Source: Marmoricola sp.
GTDB taxonomy: Bacteria > Actinomycetota > Actinomycetes > Propionibacteriales > Nocardioidaceae
Length of the DNA: 64,000 bases
Assembly: GCA_025964795.1 (NCBI GenBank)
Contig: JAOPYC010000182.1
Coordinates: 26,023 to 90,022, forward strand
Reading direction: 5' to 3'
This document shows, piece after piece, positions 35,212 to 43,924 of this stretch. The notes under the pieces are model-generated. The model saw only the letters and a program-made list of their open reading frames with translations, did no database searches and was not told the origin of the DNA. Both the position numbers and the translations under genes were made by a program. How positions within the stretch are numbered: position 1 is the stretch's first letter; every line of letters begins with the position of its first letter.

Positions 35212-36053
35212 GGCCCGACGGTAGGTCTGCCGACCTGACCGGCACCTGATCGATGCGGGGCCACGCTGGAGACGCCGCCGACGACGAGCATGGCCAGCAG
35301 GAGAACGGCACAGACCAGGTCCGGCGGCAGGGCCAGTCCGCCGCTCGGCACCCCGGCGATGAGGGAGTCGGAGATGGCGGCACCGAGCGGCCAGAGCGCG
35401 ACGTACGCCGCCCAGAAGGCGACCACGGCGTGCCTGGGCCGCACCACCGCAGTCATCACGATGACGCCGGCGCAGAGCAGCACGGCGGTCAGGTGCCCGG
35501 CGCCGAGCCTGCGTGACAAGAAGTCCTGGAGGGAGGGACCCAGGGTCGCTGCGCAACCGACCGCGACCCAGTAGCAGGCTTCTCGACGACGGGTGAGCAC
35601 GTTGTGGACCGAGACCGTGTGCTCGCCGTGGTGCCACGCGGCGAAGGTCGCAGCGAGGGCGAGCGCTGCGCTGACCGTGACGGCCCAGAACCCCAGGCCG
35701 AGGTCCGCGGCCAGGGTGTCGGCGAGCAGGGCGCCGACCGTGCTGCACAGGGCCACCGAGCTCCAGTAGTGGCCGGGATGACAGCGGCGCGTGGACAGCT
35801 GCGAGACGAGCGTGCCCGTCAGCAGCAGGCTCATCACCGCGGTGGTGGCCATGAGGCCGAGATCGAGGTCGGCGGAGAGCCCGTCAGCGCCGGTGGCACC
35901 GAGGGTGGTCGCGAGGAGCGTCAGGATCCAGAACCGAGGGGTCACCCTGGGGACCTTGCTGCGCAGGGGTCTGGTCCAGGGGCTGCCGTTCGTGAGCGAG
36001 GCGATGACCGTGGCACCCGGGACAGGGTCGCCACGTGGAGGCTGGGTCGGCAT
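35208..36053 (-). CDS. COG4705 / DUF347-repeat membrane protein, copy 2 (divergent)
   Basis: 281 residues. The four units are recognisable but altered: RFWILTLLATTLGATGAD, HYWSSVALCSTVGALLAD, CYWVAVGCAATLGPSLQD, AFWAAYVALWPLGAAISD. The usual KVPE..GE of unit 1 is lost (KVPRVTP, GATGAD). About eight TM segments. Start ATG 36053 follows box E and CACGCT at leaderless distance; the longer frame to 36143 is not supported. In one operon with dedA. Confidence 0.82.
   Translation of the reverse strand: MPTQPPRGDPVPGATVIASLTNGSPWTRPLRSKVPRVTPRFWILTLLATTLGATGADGLSADLDLGLMATTAVMSLLLTGTLVSQLSTRRCHPGHYWSSVALCSTVGALLADTLAADLGLGFWAVTVSAALALAATFAAWHHGEHTVSVHNVLTRRREACYWVAVGCAATLGPSLQDFLSRRLGAGHLTAVLLCAGVIVMTAVVRPRHAVVAFWAAYVALWPLGAAISDSLIAGVPSGGLALPPDLVCAVLLLAMLVVGGVSSVAPHRSGAGQVGRPTVGP
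35218..35250 (-). promoter_or_regulatory. GTCAGGT box D with -10 (dedA-like gene)
   Basis: On the minus strand: ATCAGGT-GCCG-GTCAGGT (35250-35233), 9 nt, TACCGT -10 (35223-35218), 6 nt, ATG at 35211. The box lies inside the 3' end of the upstream COG4705 gene, so the sequence serves both coding and control. Confidence 0.78.
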
Positions 36054-36059
36054 GGGGGC

Positions 36060-36092
36060 AGCGTGCGCCTCCCGACCTGCCCGCCACCTGAC
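36060..36092 (-). promoter_or_regulatory. GTCAGGT box E with -10 (COG4705 copy 2)
   Basis: Minus strand: GTCAGGT-GGCG-GGCAGGT (36092-36075), 9 nt, CACGCT (36065-36060), 6 nt, ATG at 36053. Confidence 0.78.
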
Positions 36093-36102
36093 CGCCGACC
36101 GA

Positions 36103-37449
36103 CTACGGGCGAGGCAGCGTGAGCGTGAAGCTCGTGGGATCACGCTCGGAGCTCACGGCCACGTCGCCACCGAGGGCCTGCGCCACCCGACGTGCCAACG
36201 CAAGACCCAGACCCGCGCCCACGCTGTCAGCCGCCCGCTCACCGGCGACGAAGAGGTCCCGACCGTCCTGGGGCAGCCCCGGGCCGTCGTCGGAGACGGT
36301 GATGTCGATCGTTCGCGCCGTGCCCTGCACGGAGACGCTCACCCGGGCGGCCGCGTGCCGCAACGCGTTCTCGACCAGTGGCGAGAGCGCCCGGGCCGCG
36401 CTCTCGGTCGTGGCGCTGATCCGAAGGTCCTCTGACGACCCGTCTTCGGCCTCCACCGCGATCGACGTCTCTCGCGCGCCGGTGCTGGCCAGGGTGGCCG
36501 AGATGACGTCGCCGACCGAGGTCCGGGTGGCGGTCTGGGTCTCCTCGCCGCGGGCGATCGCCAGGAGGGTGGTGATGGTGGCGCTCATCTGGTCGACCAT
36601 GGAGACCACTCGCTCGAAGCGCTCGCGGGTGCTGGGCTCGCTCGAGGACATCAGTCCGAGCTCGGCCTCTCCGCGGATCCCGCTCAGTGGTGTGCGCAGC
36701 TCGTGGGCCAGCTCGGAGGTCAGCCGCTGCTCGCCGCGCAGCGCGCCGGCCACCCGGTCCAGCAGGACGTTCATGGTCCGGCCGAGGTGGGCGATCTCGT
36801 TCTCCGAACCGCGGTCGTCGAAACGGGCGTCCAGCTCCCGTTCGCTCCAGTCCTCGGCCAGGGCCGCCATCGCGTCGACCGGGGCCAGGGTGCGCGACAT
36901 CGTCCAGGCCGCGATGGCCGTGGCCCCGACCGTGACCACCAGCCCCAGTGCGACCAACCCCACCAGGACCTCCGTGCGGGTGGACTCGTAGGGCTCGAGG
37001 CTCTCCGAGACCACCAGGACACCCGGCCCGGGACTGGTGCCACCCCGGATGGTGACGGGCGCAGCCAGGTAGGCCCGTTCGTGCTGCGTGGTCCTGGTCT
37101 TCCGTGACACGGTGCCGAGCCGGTCCGCGACACCGCGGACGCGGCGGCCCGCCTTGGGACCCTCGACGAGGATGCCGTCGCGGTCGTAGAGGAACGTGCT
37201 GTCCTCGATGGAATCCACAGAGGTCTCCAGCGCCTGTGCAGGCGTGTTCTCGCTGCTGTCCAAGGCGGACCGAGTGGTCTGGAAGCGGCCCGTGAGCGTG
37301 GCGTCCACGTTGCTCCGGGTGGCACCGTTCAGGGCGAGTACGACGGTGCCGATCATCGCCCCCATGGCCAGCGCGGAGACGAGGGCGGTCGTCCAGATGA
37401 TGCGGGAGCGGAGTCCCCTGCCGACCAGGAACCTGCTCAGGGCCCTCAT
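36103..37449 (-). CDS. Sensor histidine kinase
   Basis: 448 residues. TM1 about 18-40, sensor about 41-170, TM2 about 175-197, HAMP, H-box SELAHELRTPLSGI with His249, N-box LVENALRHA, DDGPGLPQ and GAGLGLALARRVA. A full set of catalytic boxes, unlike the related kinase at 26281 with its weaker N-box. The ATG overlaps the regulator's stop (ATGA). The longer frame reaching 37578 is inside the regulator gene. Confidence 0.93.
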   Translation of the reverse strand: MRALSRFLVGRGLRSRIIWTTALVSALAMGAMIGTVVLALNGATRSNVDATLTGRFQTTRSALDSSENTPAQALETSVDSIEDSTFLYDRDGILVEGPKAGRRVRGVADRLGTVSRKTRTTQHERAYLAAPVTIRGGTSPGPGVLVVSESLEPYESTRTEVLVGLVALGLVVTVGATAIAAWTMSRTLAPVDAMAALAEDWSERELDARFDDRGSENEIAHLGRTMNVLLDRVAGALRGEQRLTSELAHELRTPLSGIRGEAELGLMSSSEPSTRERFERVVSMVDQMSATITTLLAIARGEETQTATRTSVGDVISATLASTGARETSIAVEAEDGSSEDLRISATTESAARALSPLVENALRHAAARVSVSVQGTARTIDITVSDDGPGLPQDGRDLFVAGERAADSVGAGLGLALARRVAQALGGDVAVSSERDPTSFTLTLPRP

Positions 37450-38108
37450 CGCAGGACGAACCCGACCCCGCGGACCGTCTCCAAGGCCACCGGCGACCCG
37501 ACGGCCTCCAGCTTGACCCGGAGCCTGCGGATGAACGAATCGATGGTGTTCTCGCTGACCATAGCCCCGTCGGGCCACGCCGCCGCCACGGCCGCCCGCC
37601 TCCGCACGACGGTCCCCGGCTCCGCCGCGATGGTGGCGAGCAACCGGAACTCGGTGGGGGTCAGCTTCACCTCGGCCTCGGCGTAGCGCACCGCGTGCCG
37701 ATCAGGGTCCAGGTGCAGCCCCGACACCCTCTGGGGAGCGGGCCGGGTCCGCTTGTGCAACGCCTGGACGCGGACCATCACCTCCGAGAGCGAGAACGGC
37801 TTGGCGACGTAGTCGTCACCACCGGCGTTGAACCCGGCGATCTTGTCGTGCACCGCGTCCAGGGCCGTGAGGAACAGCACCGGGGCGTGCTGACCCTCGG
37901 CGCGCAGCGCCTGGCAGACGTCGCGGCCGTCGGAGTCCGGGAGCCCGATGTCGATGACCAGGACGTCGATGCCCGCGCTCGCCGAGAAGTTGCGCAGGGC
38001 CTCCTGGCCGTTGCGGGCGACGACCACCTCGTGACCGTTCATCCGGAACGCCTCTGCCAGCACACGCCGTACGGACTCGTCGTCCTCACAGATCCCTATC
38101 GTGGTCAC
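37446..38108 (-). CDS. OmpR/PhoB-type response regulator
   Basis: 220 residues. CEDDESVRRVL (8-18), phospho-acceptor Asp53 (VIDIGLPDSDG), KPF Lys near 104, winged helix with LTPTEFRLLATIA and NTIDSFIRRLRVKLE. GTG at 38108 chosen: homology begins there and minus-strand CATGAT (38120-38115) lies 6 nt upstream, giving a leaderless start; in-frame start 38141 overlaps this. Closest relative in the window is the regulator at 25611. The gene diverges from the box F operon. Confidence 0.92.
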   Translation of the reverse strand: MTTIGICEDDESVRRVLAEAFRMNGHEVVVARNGQEALRNFSASAGIDVLVIDIGLPDSDGRDVCQALRAEGQHAPVLFLTALDAVHDKIAGFNAGGDDYVAKPFSLSEVMVRVQALHKRTRPAPQRVSGLHLDPDRHAVRYAEAEVKLTPTEFRLLATIAAEPGTVVRRRAAVAAAWPDGAMVSENTIDSFIRRLRVKLEAVGSPVALETVRGVGFVLR

Positions 38109-38170
38109 GGCCTCATCATGACCCACCCGCAGGACGGGCACCCGTGCCGACGATCGCCCGACCCCAGGTG

Positions 38171-38203
38171 GTCAGGTAGCAATCAGGTCGTAAGCTGCAT
38201 TGT
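38171..38203 (+). promoter_or_regulatory. GTCAGGT box F with -10 (mannosyltransferase operon)
   Basis: GTCAGGT-AGCA-ATCAGGT (38171-38188), 9 nt, CATTGT (38198-38203), 6 nt, ATG at 38210. It lies between the response regulator gene and the operon it faces. Confidence 0.8.
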
Positions 38204-38209
38204 CGAACC

Positions 38210-39811
38210 ATGACCACCAGTGTCTCGACCCCGGAGCGCCGTTCGACGCGGAGCTTGCTGGCGCCGGCGCCACGCACCCTGCGTGGGGTCCTGCGTGTTC
38301 TGCGGCAGCACCCGGTGCTCGTCATCGCCGCGGTCGCGGTCCTGGCCCGGATCCCGTCCCTGGGCTCGGATCCCACCCACGACGAGGCGGGATTCCTCCT
38401 GGTCGGCCAGCAGTGGCACGCCGGTGGTTCCTCGCTGTACGGCGACTACTGGGTCGACCGCCCACCGCTGCTCATCACCATCTTCCGGATGGCCTCCCAG
38501 CTCGGTGGCCTGGTGCCCCTGCGGCTGATCGGATGCCTGGCCACGGCCCTGGTCGTGATCGGCGTGGCCCACGTCGCTCGTCGCCTCGGAGGTCCACGCG
38601 CCGCCACCTGGGCCGCCGTCACCGCCGCCGCGCTGTGCGTCAGCCCGCTGCTGGGTGGCCAGGCGGTCAACGGCGAGCTGCTCGCCGCACCGTTCGTGGT
38701 CGGCGGCATGGCCGCCGTACTGGCCGCGATCGACCTGCCGAGCGACCGCCGGGCCGTTGGGGCTGCGGCCCTGGCCGGCGCAGCGACCACGGCCTCGTTG
38801 CTCGTGAAGCAGAACATGGCGGACGTCGCCGTCTTCGCCTGCGTCGTCCTGCTCGTGGCCTGGCGTCGCGGTGAGATCACGACCTCACGGCTGATGCGCT
38901 CGATCGGCGCCGCGGCCGCCGGTGCCCTGGCGTGCCTGGGCGTGGTGGCCGTCTGGACGAGCGCGCACGGCACCTCGCTCGTCGGCGTGTACGACGCCAT
39001 GTATCCCTTCCGCGTCGAGGCCGGGCGCGTCATGGCCGCCTCGAACCGCAGCACGGCCAACGCGCGCCTGTGGGCACTCGTCGTCAGCTGGGCGTTGAGT
39101 GGCGGACTGGTGATCATGGCCGTCACGGCCTACGCCCTGGCCTCTCGTCGACTGCGGATGACAGCCGTGTGGGGGCTCCTGGCGACCATCCTGTTCGACG
39201 TGGTGTCGATCGGCCTCGGCGGGAGCTACTGGAACCACTACCTGACCCAGCTGGTCGTCCCGGTCGCGGTGCTCTCCGGCCTGCTCGTCACAGCCCGCCA
39301 GCCCGGCACCCGGACGGTGCTGGGGGCCGTGACCCTCGCCGCAGCCATCGCCCTGGGCGTCAACCTCGCGGGTGCGCACGGCACGGCCGGCACCTCGGTG
39401 GGACGAGCGATCCGGGACGTGGCGCAACCCCAGGACACCATCGTGACGACCTGGGGCCACGCCGACGTCACCCGTGCCTCCGGGCTGAGCTCCCCTTACC
39501 CCTATCTCTGGAGCCTCCCGGCCCACACCCTCGACCCCAGGCTGACCGGTCTCAGCCAGCTGCTGGCGAGCCCACGGGCGCCGACCTGGTTCGTGACGTG
39601 GCGCGGCGCGAGCACGTGGCGCGTGCACAGCGGGGGCGCGGTCGCCGCCCGAGCACTGGCCGACCACTACGTCCCGGTGACGCAGGTCGACGGCCACACC
39701 GTCTATCTGCACCGCGGAGTGGAGCGGGCCGTGCCCCAGCTCTTCGCGCCCAGCACCGACCTGTCCGCGGCCATCCGGCTCACCCCGCCCCCATCGAAGG
39801 AACTGCCATGA
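38210..39811 (+). CDS. GT39/ArnT-type integral membrane glycosyltransferase
   Basis: 533 residues, 10-12 TM segments. PTHDEAGFLLVGQQW carries the Asp-Glu of the first extracytoplasmic loop typical of GT-C enzymes using polyprenyl-phosphate sugars; DYWVDRPPLLITIFR is the second family block. Acceptor unknown. It heads an operon with a polyprenol-phosphate mannose synthase and GtrA, which would supply and flip the lipid donor. Leaderless behind box F. Confidence 0.85.
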   Translation: MTTSVSTPERRSTRSLLAPAPRTLRGVLRVLRQHPVLVIAAVAVLARIPSLGSDPTHDEAGFLLVGQQWHAGGSSLYGDYWVDRPPLLITIFRMASQLGGLVPLRLIGCLATALVVIGVAHVARRLGGPRAATWAAVTAAALCVSPLLGGQAVNGELLAAPFVVGGMAAVLAAIDLPSDRRAVGAAALAGAATTASLLVKQNMADVAVFACVVLLVAWRRGEITTSRLMRSIGAAAAGALACLGVVAVWTSAHGTSLVGVYDAMYPFRVEAGRVMAASNRSTANARLWALVVSWALSGGLVIMAVTAYALASRRLRMTAVWGLLATILFDVVSIGLGGSYWNHYLTQLVVPVAVLSGLLVTARQPGTRTVLGAVTLAAAIALGVNLAGAHGTAGTSVGRAIRDVAQPQDTIVTTWGHADVTRASGLSSPYPYLWSLPAHTLDPRLTGLSQLLASPRAPTWFVTWRGASTWRVHSGGAVAARALADHYVPVTQVDGHTVYLHRGVERAVPQLFAPSTDLSAAIRLTPPPSKELP

Positions 39812-40569
39812 AGACCGTCGTGATCGTCCCCACCTACAACGAGGCCGAGGGCATCCTCACCATGCTCGACCAGCTGCTGCACCAGGCACCCGACGTCGAC
39901 ATCCTCGTGGTGGACGACAACAGCCCGGACGGTACGGCGAGCCTGGTCACCGCCCACCGCGAGTACCGTCACCGGCTGCACCTGCTCAGCCGCCTCAAGA
40001 AGGACGGCCTCGGAGCGGCCTACCGAGCCGGTTTCAGCTGGGCGCTCGCCGGGTCCTACGACGCCGTCGTCCAGATGGACGCGGACCTCTCGCACCCACC
40101 CGAGCGGGTCCCGGCCCTGCTGGGGGCCCTCGAGCACGCAGACGTGGCCATCGGGTCGCGCTACGTGCGCGGTGGCGGGGTGCGCAACTGGCCGCTGAGC
40201 CGCCGGGCCATCTCGCGCGGGGGCAACATCTACGTCCGCCTGGTCCTGGGCATGCCGGTCCACGACGCCACCGCCGGCTTCAAGGCCTTCCGTCGCGCCG
40301 CGCTGGAGGAGATCGGGGCCGTGCACTCGGAGTCGAACGGCTACTGCTTCCAGATCGAGAACACCTGGCGGGCCAGCCGCCTCGGCCTGCGGATCGCCGA
40401 GGTGCCGATCACCTTCACCGACCGCGCCGTGGGCACCTCGAAGATGACCAGTGACATCGTCCGGGAGGCGATGCTGCGGGTGCTCACCTGGCGGTGGCGC
40501 GAGCTCGCCCACCGGCCGGTCGCCGTCCCGGCGGAGCCTGTCGAAGGCCGGTGCGATGTCGCGGTCTGA
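39808..40569 (+). CDS. ppm1: Polyprenol monophosphomannose synthase (DPM1-like GT2)
   Basis: 253 residues. PTYNEAEGI start, DDNSPDGT (nucleotide binding), QMDADLSHPPE (DxD-type metal site), GSRYVRGG, and the C-terminal NGYCFQIENTW and TDRAVGTSKM blocks of DPM synthases. Transfers mannose from GDP-mannose to polyprenyl phosphate. No C-terminal membrane domain, so membrane contact may come from GtrA or the upstream enzyme. 4-nt overlap with the upstream gene. Confidence 0.88.
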   Translation: MKTVVIVPTYNEAEGILTMLDQLLHQAPDVDILVVDDNSPDGTASLVTAHREYRHRLHLLSRLKKDGLGAAYRAGFSWALAGSYDAVVQMDADLSHPPERVPALLGALEHADVAIGSRYVRGGGVRNWPLSRRAISRGGNIYVRLVLGMPVHDATAGFKAFRRAALEEIGAVHSESNGYCFQIENTWRASRLGLRIAEVPITFTDRAVGTSKMTSDIVREAMLRVLTWRWRELAHRPVAVPAEPVEGRCDVAV

Positions 40570-41074
40570 GCAATTGCTGGAGAAGCTCACCTCACCCGAG
40601 GTCGCCACGTTCCTCGCCGTGGGCGGAGCGGGGTACGTCGTCGACGTCACCTCGTTCAACCTGCTGCGGTCCGACTCGGTCCTGAGCACGTTCGACCCGT
40701 CGTACGCCCGGATCGTGGCGGTGGCACTGGCGATGGTGGTGACCTACCTCGGCAACCGACTGCTCACCTGGCGCGGTCAGGACAGTGGCGACCGACGCCG
40801 CGAGGTCGCCCTGTTCATCCTCTTCAACCTGATCGGGCTCGGGCTCTCGGTGGCCACGTTGGTGGTCTCCCACGACTTGCTCGGCCTGACCAGCACCCTG
40901 GCCGACAACATCTCGGCCAACGTGGTCGGCCTCGCTCTCGGCACGCTGTTCCGCTACTGGTCCTACAAGAAGTTCGTGTTCCGGGCCGGCGCACCGGCCG
41001 TGGCGAGAGCCGGGCTACCAGTGCTCGCGCAGCGGTCCGACGAGCACGTCCGCACGGGCCCAGCGCTCCAGTAG
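40556..41074 (+). CDS. GtrA family membrane protein
   Basis: 172 residues with four TM segments: FLAVGGAGYVVDVTSFNLL, ARIVAVALAMVVTYLGNRLLTWRG (typical NRxxTW), LFILFNLIGLGLSVATL and GLALGTLFRYWSYKKFVFR. GtrA proteins are proposed to flip polyprenyl-phosphate sugars. It overlaps the synthase by 14 nt, and its last 60 bp overlap the convergent deacetylase gene. Confidence 0.88.
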   Translation: MSRSEQLLEKLTSPEVATFLAVGGAGYVVDVTSFNLLRSDSVLSTFDPSYARIVAVALAMVVTYLGNRLLTWRGQDSGDRRREVALFILFNLIGLGLSVATLVVSHDLLGLTSTLADNISANVVGLALGTLFRYWSYKKFVFRAGAPAVARAGLPVLAQRSDEHVRTGPALQ

Positions 41075-41743
41075 GGCCCCGGTCGCCGCGAGGGTCCGAC
41101 GCCAGGATCCTGGTGCGGACGTGCGGTCGGTGTCGTGCAGGAGCACCGTCCCGCCCGGTCGCACCGATCGCGACACCGTCGACACGATCGAGGCCGGCGT
41201 CGCGCGCGCTGACCAGTCGACGCCCCACGACGACCAGAGCACCGTCTGCAGGCCGGCCCGGCCGGCCGCGTGGAGACCCTCACCGGTCATCACGCCGTAC
41301 GGCGGCCGGTACCACCCGACCTCGGTCCCACTAACGTCCTCGATGACCTCCCGGGCCCGGAGCAGCTCTCGCCGCAGGCTTCCGGGTGGTCGCAGCGCCA
41401 GGCAGTCGTGCGCCCAGCCGTGCACGGCCAGCTCGTGGCCCGCGTCCACCATCTCCCGCACCAGCACAGGTTCCCGTTCCGCGTGGGCCGCGAGGAGGAA
41501 GAACGTGGCGGTGACCCCGCGATTCTCGAGCAGCTCCAAGAACCGTGGGGTCGTACGACGGTCCGGCCCGTCGTCGAAGGTCAGGGCGATGTGGTGCCGG
41601 TCGCTGACGCCCGCCAGGCTAGGCAGGACCCGACGCCGCAGCGGAGTGATGCACCCCAGGGACGGCAGCAGGTTGGCCGCCATGGCTGCTGCACCCGCCG
41701 CCACGACGACGTTGCGGGCCGCCACCGCGCGGGACCGGCTCAT
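41015..41743 (-). CDS. Polysaccharide deacetylase (NodB domain)
   Basis: 242 residues with an N-terminal hydrophobic segment (NVVVAAGAAAMAANLL), probably a membrane anchor or signal. NodB motifs: TFDDGP (metal Asp), HGWAHD (motif 2 His pair), RPPYG (motif 3) and LLHDT (motif 5). Expected to remove acetyl groups from an exported or wall polymer. Its ATG overlaps the stop of the upstream glycosyltransferase (ATGA). Confidence 0.92.
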   Translation of the reverse strand: MSRSRAVAARNVVVAAGAAAMAANLLPSLGCITPLRRRVLPSLAGVSDRHHIALTFDDGPDRRTTPRFLELLENRGVTATFFLLAAHAEREPVLVREMVDAGHELAVHGWAHDCLALRPPGSLRRELLRAREVIEDVSGTEVGWYRPPYGVMTGEGLHAAGRAGLQTVLWSSWGVDWSARATPASIVSTVSRSVRPGGTVLLHDTDRTSAPGSWRRTLAATGALLERWARADVLVGPLREHW

Positions 41744-42864
41744 GCGATCAGGGAGGGCACCGGGAAGAGCGCGTCCACCACGTCCGTGCTCGGCCACGAC
41801 CGCTCCGACCACAGGGGTCGCACGTGCAGGGCGCCGAGCAGGTGCTGGAACAGCTGCGTGGTGTCGTGGGCCCACGGGGCGATCCCCGACTCGGCGAGGG
41901 CAGCGGCGTTCGTCTCCCCGTGACCGGCGATGCATCGGTAGGTCACCATCGGCACTGCGGTCGCCCGGGTCTCGAGAGACGTCATCCCACCGGAGTTCTG
42001 GACCACCACGTCGACCGCCTCGAGCGCACGCGGCACGTCCTCGACCCACCCGAGCCCGATCATCGACGGGTCCCGGTCGACCTTGGCGAGCAGCCGGGTG
42101 TTCGTCCCGCACAGCACCACGGGCGTGACCAAGCCCGTGGCAGCGAGGTCTCGAGCCGACTCGAGGAGCTGCCCGATGCCGTGGCTGCCACCGGTCACCA
42201 GGGCGAGGTGGCGCCTGTCCTGGGGCAGCCCGAGCGCACGCCGCGCCGCCCGCTGCCCGAACTCGGAACGCACCGTGGTGCCGAACGAGCCGCGGACCGC
42301 CGGGTTGACCACGCGCGTCTCCCCCGCGCCCAGACGTCGGGCCTGGTCGGCGGGGATCTGGTGGACCGCCAGGTGGGTGTCGACACCCGGGTGCACCCAC
42401 AGGCGGTGCACCGACATGTCGGTGAGGTAGGTGGTGACCGGCACCGTCGTACGTCCGGAGGCGCGCAGGTGCCCGAGAGCCTGGCTGGGGAAGGGATGCG
42501 TGGAGACGAAGTGGTCAGGGCGGTCGGCGGCGATCTCCAGGAGGGCCGCCTCCGTGGTGTGCAGCGCGCACACGATGCTTCGCAGGATCGCGTCGTGCCC
42601 CTCGATCGCGCCGAGGGTCCATCGCCAGGTCGCCGGCATCGACTGGATCTGCTTGAGATAGCCGGACCTGAGCATCCGGCCCAGAGGGCCCGGCATCAGG
42701 TCGACCACGTCCCACGTCCGGGTGCTGAACCCTCGTGAGCGCAGCTGCTCCGCGATCGCCTCCGCGGCCACGTCGTGTCCCGCGCCGAAGCTCCCGGAGA
42801 CGATGTCGACGAGGCCGGTCCGGCCCCGTGGCGTCAAGGGACGCCGGGAGTGGGCGGAGCTCAT
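41740..42864 (-). CDS. MGDG-synthase-like glycosyltransferase (GT28)
   Basis: 374 residues. N-terminal MGDG synthase domain block VDIVSGSFGAGHDVAAEAIAEQL; C-terminal donor site with VTGGSHGIGQL, VQNSGGMTSLE and PMVTYRCIAGHGETNA. Such enzymes glycosylate diacylglycerol or related lipids. AAGGA ribosome site 8 nt before the ATG. Four GTCAGGT-like heptamers lie 68-116 bp upstream. Confidence 0.85.
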   Translation of the reverse strand: MSSAHSRRPLTPRGRTGLVDIVSGSFGAGHDVAAEAIAEQLRSRGFSTRTWDVVDLMPGPLGRMLRSGYLKQIQSMPATWRWTLGAIEGHDAILRSIVCALHTTEAALLEIAADRPDHFVSTHPFPSQALGHLRASGRTTVPVTTYLTDMSVHRLWVHPGVDTHLAVHQIPADQARRLGAGETRVVNPAVRGSFGTTVRSEFGQRAARRALGLPQDRRHLALVTGGSHGIGQLLESARDLAATGLVTPVVLCGTNTRLLAKVDRDPSMIGLGWVEDVPRALEAVDVVVQNSGGMTSLETRATAVPMVTYRCIAGHGETNAAALAESGIAPWAHDTTQLFQHLLGALHVRPLWSERSWPSTDVVDALFPVPSLIA

Positions 42865-42916
42865 GTGGTCGTCCTTCGGTGCGTCGGCGAGGTCGTGCGC
42901 CTGGTGGCGTTCTCAC

Positions 42917-42980
42917 ACGGTGGTCCGGTCAACCTGTCCCGCACCTGATCAACGCGCTGCCAACCTGACCGTGACCTGAC
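42917..42980 (-). promoter_or_regulatory. Double GTCAGGT box G (GT28 gene)
   Basis: Minus strand: distal pair GTCAGGT-CACG-GTCAGGT (42980-42963), then proximal pair ATCAGGT-GCGG-GACAGGT (42949-42932), 9 nt, CACCGT (42922-42917). Four heptamers make this the strongest site cluster in the window. Here the gene has a leader of about 45 nt with a ribosome site. Confidence 0.75.
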
Positions 42981-43032
42981 TGTGCGGTCCGCACGCCTGA
43001 CACCCTCGGGATTCACTGCCTAGGGTCGGGAC

Positions 43033-43752
43033 ATGTCACGAGTGGACGCTGCCCCGGCCCGCGCAGGAACCGGCCGTCGGGAGCTGTCCTCGCAGCTCCG
43101 CCTCCGCACCGTCCTGGCACTGGTCGCCGGCCTGGCGACTGTGAGCGTCGTCGCCCTGGCCGATGCCGTCGGTGAGCACGAGGGACTGAGCCGGCTCGAC
43201 CCGACGATCGCCGCCGACGTCGTCCGGTCGCGCACGGCGACACTCACGCAGCTGGCCCGGATCCTCACCCTCCTGGGCAGCGAGGTCGTCGTCGGCGGCC
43301 TCGCCCTCGTCGTCCTCGCTCTCCTGCTGGCGCGACGTGACTTCTCCCGCGCAGCCGTCTTCGCCGTCGCTCTGGGGGGTTCGGCGTTCCTCACCGTCGC
43401 CGTGAAGCTCCTCGTGGGCCGCGCTCGACCCGGTGCCGTAGACCGGTTGGGGGCCGTGGACACGACGTACTCGTTCCCGTCAGGTCACACCCTGAACTCC
43501 GCGGTCTTCCTCACGATGGTCGTGTGGCTGCTGTGGCCGGCCCTGAGGTACGCCGCACGCGTGGTCATGGTGACGACGGCTGCCGTGCTGGCTGTCGGGG
43601 TGGCGGCCAGCCGGGTCTACCTCGGCTACCACTGGCTCACCGACGTCGTGGCTTCCGGACTGGTCGCCCTCGCCTGGCTCACCATCCTCTGGCTGGCGCA
43701 CTCCGTCGCCCGGCCACGCGGCCGGGCAACGGGTGAGGGTGTTATTCCGTAG
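43033..43752 (+). CDS. PAP2 family lipid phosphatase
   Basis: 239 residues, five or six TM segments. The phosphatase triad motifs are complete: KLLVGRARP, PSGH and SRVYLGYHWLTDV. Likely acts on a polyprenyl pyrophosphate or phosphatidic-acid type lipid at the outer face of the membrane. TAGGGT (43021-43026) lies 6 nt before the ATG, so it is leaderless; this promoter has no box in its own orientation but shares the intergenic region with box G. Confidence 0.9.
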   Translation: MSRVDAAPARAGTGRRELSSQLRLRTVLALVAGLATVSVVALADAVGEHEGLSRLDPTIAADVVRSRTATLTQLARILTLLGSEVVVGGLALVVLALLLARRDFSRAAVFAVALGGSAFLTVAVKLLVGRARPGAVDRLGAVDTTYSFPSGHTLNSAVFLTMVVWLLWPALRYAARVVMVTTAAVLAVGVAASRVYLGYHWLTDVVASGLVALAWLTILWLAHSVARPRGRATGEGVIP

Positions 43753-43924
43753 CCGAGGACGATGGGCCGTCGCCGTCACGGTCGCCGTGCCCCCCACCGA
43801 TCTGCGGGCCTGCTGGCCGGACACTGTCGCCGACGTGTCGGGACGCTGTGCATCGGCGTTCGCGCCGTCGTGGTCGGGTTTCGTCCAGGCCGGACGACCA
43901 GTGGCCGTTCGCGACCGGTCACCG

